Assembly: GCA_030039615.1 (NCBI GenBank)
Contig: JASHVF010000164.1
Span: 1-8,952, forward strand
Source: Gammaproteobacteria bacterium
GTDB lineage: Bacteria > Pseudomonadota > Gammaproteobacteria > Steroidobacterales > Steroidobacteraceae
Direction of reading: 5' to 3'
Length of the DNA stretch: 8,952 nt
Shown here: positions 6,385-8,952 of the stretch, piece by piece
How positions within the stretch are numbered: the stretch's first letter is position 1
Layout of the letters: every line of letters starts with the position of its first letter
Notes under the pieces: generated by a model
The model's input: the letters and a program-made list of their open reading frames with translations, nothing else
Told to the model about the DNA's origin: nothing
Database searches by the model: none
Program-made: the position numbers and the translations under genes

Positions 6385-7650
6385 ATGAACCAGCCGCGTC
6401 CCGCCGCACCCAGCTTCGCCGTCCAGGCGTTCATGTATGTCGGCGTAGCGCTCGTCATGCTCGGCAACTACTACGGCTACGACAGCATCGCGCCGGTCGC
6501 CGAGCAGCTGTCGCGCGAGCTGCACTTCACCGACACGCAGATCGGCACGCTCAATGCCATCTACAGCCTGCCCAACATCTTCCTGGTGGTGGTGGGCGGC
6601 ATGCTCGTCGACCGCTTCACCGCGCGGCGCATGGTGCTGCTCACCACGGGGCTGTGCCTGGTCGGTGCCGTGGTCACCGCGCTCGGCGCGCAGTTCGAGG
6701 TGATGGCGATCGGGCGGCTGCTGTTCGGGGTGGGCTCCGAGACGCTCGCGGTCGCCACCACGGTCGCGCTCGCCCAATGGTTTGCGGGGCGTTATTTCGC
6801 GCTGCTGTTCGCCCTCAACCTGTCGCTGGCGCGCCTCGGCTCCTACCTCGCCGACCGCTCGCCCTCCTTCGCCGGCCCGCTGTATGCGCACGGCTGGCAG
6901 GCGCCGCTCTGGCTCGCCGCCGCCTTCGCCGCGCTCTCCTTCGCCGGCGCGCTCATCTACTTCTGCCTCGACGCCCGCGAAGCGCCGCGCGGCACGCTGG
7001 CGCTGGCGCCGGCCGCGGAGCGCTTCGACTGGCGTCACCTGCTTTCCTTCCGCAGCGAGTACTGGCTGCTGGTCGGCATCTGCGTGACCTTCTACTCGGT
7101 CATCTTCCCGTTCCGCAGCACCTTCGCCATCAAATACCTGCAGGAGGCGCAGGGACTGACGCTCGCGGCGGCCAGCACGCTCAACAGCTACGTGTTCCTC
7201 GGCGCGGTGTTCGCAACTCCGGTGTTCGGCTTCCTGCTCGATCGCATCGGGCGCAACGCCCCACTGCTCGCCGCCGGCTCGCTGCTGCTGCCGCTGAGCT
7301 TCCTGGTGCTCGGGACACTGCCCGGCGGCGCCGGGCTCTCGACCGCACTCCTCGGCGTGAGCTTCTCGTTCCTGCCGGCGGTGCTCTGGCCGACCGTGGT
7401 GCGCTATACGGCACCCGGGCATCTCGGCACGGCCTACGGGCTCATGACCGCGCTGCAGAACGGCGGGCTCACCGGGGCCAATCTCGTCGCCGGCTATCTC
7501 AACGACACGAGCGGCGCGAGTGCCGCCAATCCCGGCGGCTACTCTCCCATGCTGTGGTTCTTCGGGCTGCTCAGCCTCGCCGCGTTCCTGTGTACGCTGG
7601 TGCTCTGGCTGATCGATCAGAGCGGCGCGGCGGCGCGGCGCCCGGCCTGA
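6385..7650 (+). CDS. Major facilitator superfamily transporter resembling MFSD1
   Basis: This 421-residue inner-membrane protein has about 12 hydrophobic segments in two halves. MFS motif A is seen between helices 2 and 3 (GGMLVDRFTARR, 71-82) and again in the second half (GFLLDRIGR, 282-290). The first half resembles eukaryotic MFSD1: GNYYGYDS at 27-34, IYSLPN at 59-64, GRLLFGVGSETLAVA at 110-124 and LNLSLARLGS at 144-153 match the MFSD1 pattern of a GRFVFGIGGESLAVA-type stretch followed by LSMARIGS. MFSD1 is a lysosomal transporter reported to move dipeptides; bacterial members are mostly uncharacterised, so the substrate is unknown. The ATG at 6385 was chosen because the first helix follows within about 15 residues; the open frame extends upstream into PPK2 without helix-like sequence. 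There is no Shine-Dalgarno. The M48 protease starts 6 bases after the stop, so the two are probably co-expressed, which fits a peptide-related role but does not prove it. Confidence 0.85.
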   Translation: MNQPRPAAPSFAVQAFMYVGVALVMLGNYYGYDSIAPVAEQLSRELHFTDTQIGTLNAIYSLPNIFLVVVGGMLVDRFTARRMVLLTTGLCLVGAVVTALGAQFEVMAIGRLLFGVGSETLAVATTVALAQWFAGRYFALLFALNLSLARLGSYLADRSPSFAGPLYAHGWQAPLWLAAAFAALSFAGALIYFCLDAREAPRGTLALAPAAERFDWRHLLSFRSEYWLLVGICVTFYSVIFPFRSTFAIKYLQEAQGLTLAAASTLNSYVFLGAVFATPVFGFLLDRIGRNAPLLAAGSLLLPLSFLVLGTLPGGAGLSTALLGVSFSFLPAVLWPTVVRYTAPGHLGTAYGLMTALQNGGLTGANLVAGYLNDTSGASAANPGGYSPMLWFFGLLSLAAFLCTLVLWLIDQSGAAARRPA

Positions 7651-7656
7651 GTCCCC

Positions 7657-8910
7657 ATGGGCTGGCTCACCCCGCTGTTCGTGCTTGCCGTGCTGGCAGG
7701 CGCGGCGATCGAATGGTGGCTGGCGCAGCGGCAGGCGGCGGCCGTCATCCGCCATCGCGGTGAGGTACCGGCGCCGTTCGCCGCCAGCATCTCCGCCGCC
7801 GAGCATGCCAAGGCGGCCGACTACACCGTGGCCAAGGTGCGCCTGGCACGCATCAACCTCGTGGTCGACGCCGCCCTCACGCTCGCACTCACCATCGGCG
7901 GCGGACTCGCGTTGCTCGATGCCCTGTGGCGCCACACACGCCTCGCCGAGCCCTGGCTCGGACTCGCGGTGATCGCCAGCGCCGCGCTCGTGATCCGCCT
8001 CGTGAACCTGCCGCTCTCGCTGTGGCACACCTTCGTGCTCGAGGCGCGCTTCGGCTTCAACCGCACGACGCCCGGCCTGTTCCTCAGCGATCTCGCCAAG
8101 AGCCTCGCGCTCGCCGTGCTGCTCGGCGGTCCGCTGCTGGCCGCGACCCTCGCGCTGATGGCGCGGGCGGGGCGCTGGTGGTGGGCGTGGGCATGGGGAC
8201 TGTGGCTCGTGGTCATGCTGGTCATGGCGTGGGCGTGGCCGGCGTTCATCGCGCCGCTCTTCAACCGTTTCTCGCCCCTCGAGGACCAGGCGCTCAGGGC
8301 ACGCATCGAGGCGCTGCTCGCACGCTGCGGCTTCACCTCCAGGGGCGTCTTCGTGGTCGACAGCTCGCGCCGCTCGAGCCACGGCAATGCCTACTTCACC
8401 GGCATCGGCCGGCACAAGCGCATCGTATTCTTTGACACGCTGCTGCAGCAGCTAGGAGCGACGGAGATCGAAGCCGTGCTCGCGCACGAGCTCGGACATT
8501 TTCGCCTGCACCATATCCGCCAGCGGCTGCTGGTCTCGAGTGCGACCAGCTTCGCGGCCCTGGCGCTGTTTGGTTGGCTCGCGGCCAGGCCCGCGTTCTA
8601 TCGGATACTCGGCATTGCGGTGCCCTCACCGCATGCGGCGCTGCTGTTGCTGGTGCTGGTGGGTCCGATTGCGACGTTCTTCATGACGCCACTCAGCATG
8701 CTGTGGTCGCGCCGCAACGAGTTCCAGGCCGATGGGTTCGCGGCGCGCCACGCGAGCGCGGGGGAGCTCGCTGCGGCGCTGGTGAAGCTGTACCGCGACA
8801 ATGCCAGCACACTCACACCCGACCGGCTCTACGCGGCTTTCTATTACTCACATCCGCCGGCGCTGGAGCGCATCTCGCGGCTGGAGGCTACGGCGGCGCC
8901 GCCGCCGTGA
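7657..8910 (+). CDS. Ste24-like M48 membrane metallopeptidase (CAAX prenyl protease 1 family)
   Basis: This 417-residue integral membrane zinc protease has the M48A layout: an N-terminal helix (residues 4-22), further hydrophobic segments at about 67-90, 100-125, 147-170 and 178-200, then the catalytic domain. HELGH (277-281) supplies two zinc ligands and the catalytic Glu278; NEFQAD (354-359) supplies the third ligand, Glu355, and the conserved Asp359. HGNAYFTG (242-249) and a short SHPP segment (398-401) before the end are also typical. The family cleaves proteins near or within the membrane. In eukaryotes Ste24 processes prenylated CAAX proteins; bacteria lack that pathway, so membrane-protein quality control is the likelier role. 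The length is typical. The ATG lies 6 bases after the transporter stop with no good Shine-Dalgarno, pointing to coupled translation. The codons at the extreme 3' end form a perfect 8-bp inverted repeat over the stop codon. Confidence 0.92.
   Translation: MGWLTPLFVLAVLAGAAIEWWLAQRQAAAVIRHRGEVPAPFAASISAAEHAKAADYTVAKVRLARINLVVDAALTLALTIGGGLALLDALWRHTRLAEPWLGLAVIASAALVIRLVNLPLSLWHTFVLEARFGFNRTTPGLFLSDLAKSLALAVLLGGPLLAATLALMARAGRWWWAWAWGLWLVVMLVMAWAWPAFIAPLFNRFSPLEDQALRARIEALLARCGFTSRGVFVVDSSRRSSHGNAYFTGIGRHKRIVFFDTLLQQLGATEIEAVLAHELGHFRLHHIRQRLLVSSATSFAALALFGWLAARPAFYRILGIAVPSPHAALLLLVLVGPIATFFMTPLSMLWSRRNEFQADGFAARHASAGELAAALVKLYRDNASTLTPDRLYAAFYYSHPPALERISRLEATAAPPP
8890..8908 (+). repeat. 8-bp GC-rich inverted repeat at the end of the M48 gene
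   Basis: ACGGCGGC (8890-8897), spacer GCC, and GCCGCCGT (8901-8908) form a perfect inverted repeat that overlaps the last codons and the first base of the stop. No T-run follows on the plus strand, so it is not a canonical terminator. It could act as a weak or factor-assisted 3' end, or be a by-product of the Ala/Pro codons. Confidence 0.35.
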
Positions 8911-8932
8911 GTGCGGTGCTCTGACCGCGGCC

Positions 8933-8952
8933 TCAGCGCCGCTCGAGCCACG
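8933..8952 (-). CDS. Possible C-terminal end of a convergent gene (edge fragment)
   Basis: On the minus strand one frame from the right edge reads WLERR and then TGA (8933-8935). A gene ending 22 bases beyond the M48 stop in convergent orientation would be ordinary spacing, but only five residues are visible, so neither existence nor product can be judged. Confidence 0.15.

Noticed and set aside
6373..8415. 680-codon open frame on the minus strand opposite the transporter and protease genes
   Set aside because: It is rich in Arg, Glu, Gly and His with no recognisable domain, as expected for the complement of GC-rich codons, and both opposite-strand genes have clear family motifs.

Overview
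The window is about 9 kb of very GC-rich, tightly packed bacterial DNA carrying seven protein genes in two divergent blocks. The gene families (DadA-type dehydrogenase, PPK2, a Ste24-like M48 protease, an AcsA/AAE-type acyl-CoA synthetase) and the base composition suggest a proteobacterium, most likely a high-GC gammaproteobacterium. This is an inference from gene content and codon style; no rRNA or other phylogenetic marker is present. I see no tRNA, rRNA, CRISPR array, insertion sequence or prophage.

Left block (minus strand, reading from 5391 down past position 1): a double-CDGSH iron-sulfur protein, an acyl-CoA synthetase, a DadA-like FAD D-amino-acid dehydrogenase, and an exported amidohydrolase of the N-acyl-D-amino-acid deacylase family that runs to the left edge. 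The junctions are a 4-base overlap, an 8-base gap and another 4-base overlap, so the block looks like one translationally coupled operon. The last three products fit a catabolic route. The deacylase would split an N-acyl-D-amino acid, DadA would oxidise the D-amino acid, and the synthetase would activate the released carboxylate with CoA. The iron-sulfur protein may serve electron transfer or cluster handling. The deacylase has an altered metal site, so its chemistry should not be assumed. A perfect 12-bp inverted repeat lies in its signal-peptide coding region.

Centre: the 158 bases at 5392-5549 form a divergent control region, with a good ribosome binding site for each flanking gene, weak promoter candidates in both directions and a 7-bp inverted repeat.

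Right block (plus strand): a class-I-like polyphosphate kinase 2, then a 12-helix major facilitator transporter that resembles the eukaryotic lysosomal transporter MFSD1, then a Ste24/CAAX-protease-like M48 metallopeptidase starting 6 bases after the transporter stop. The transporter has no Shine-Dalgarno sequence, and a TACAAT hexamer lies 5 bases before its ATG, so it may be read from a leaderless transcript. The last 42 bases after the protease may hold the tail of a convergent gene, but too little is visible to say.
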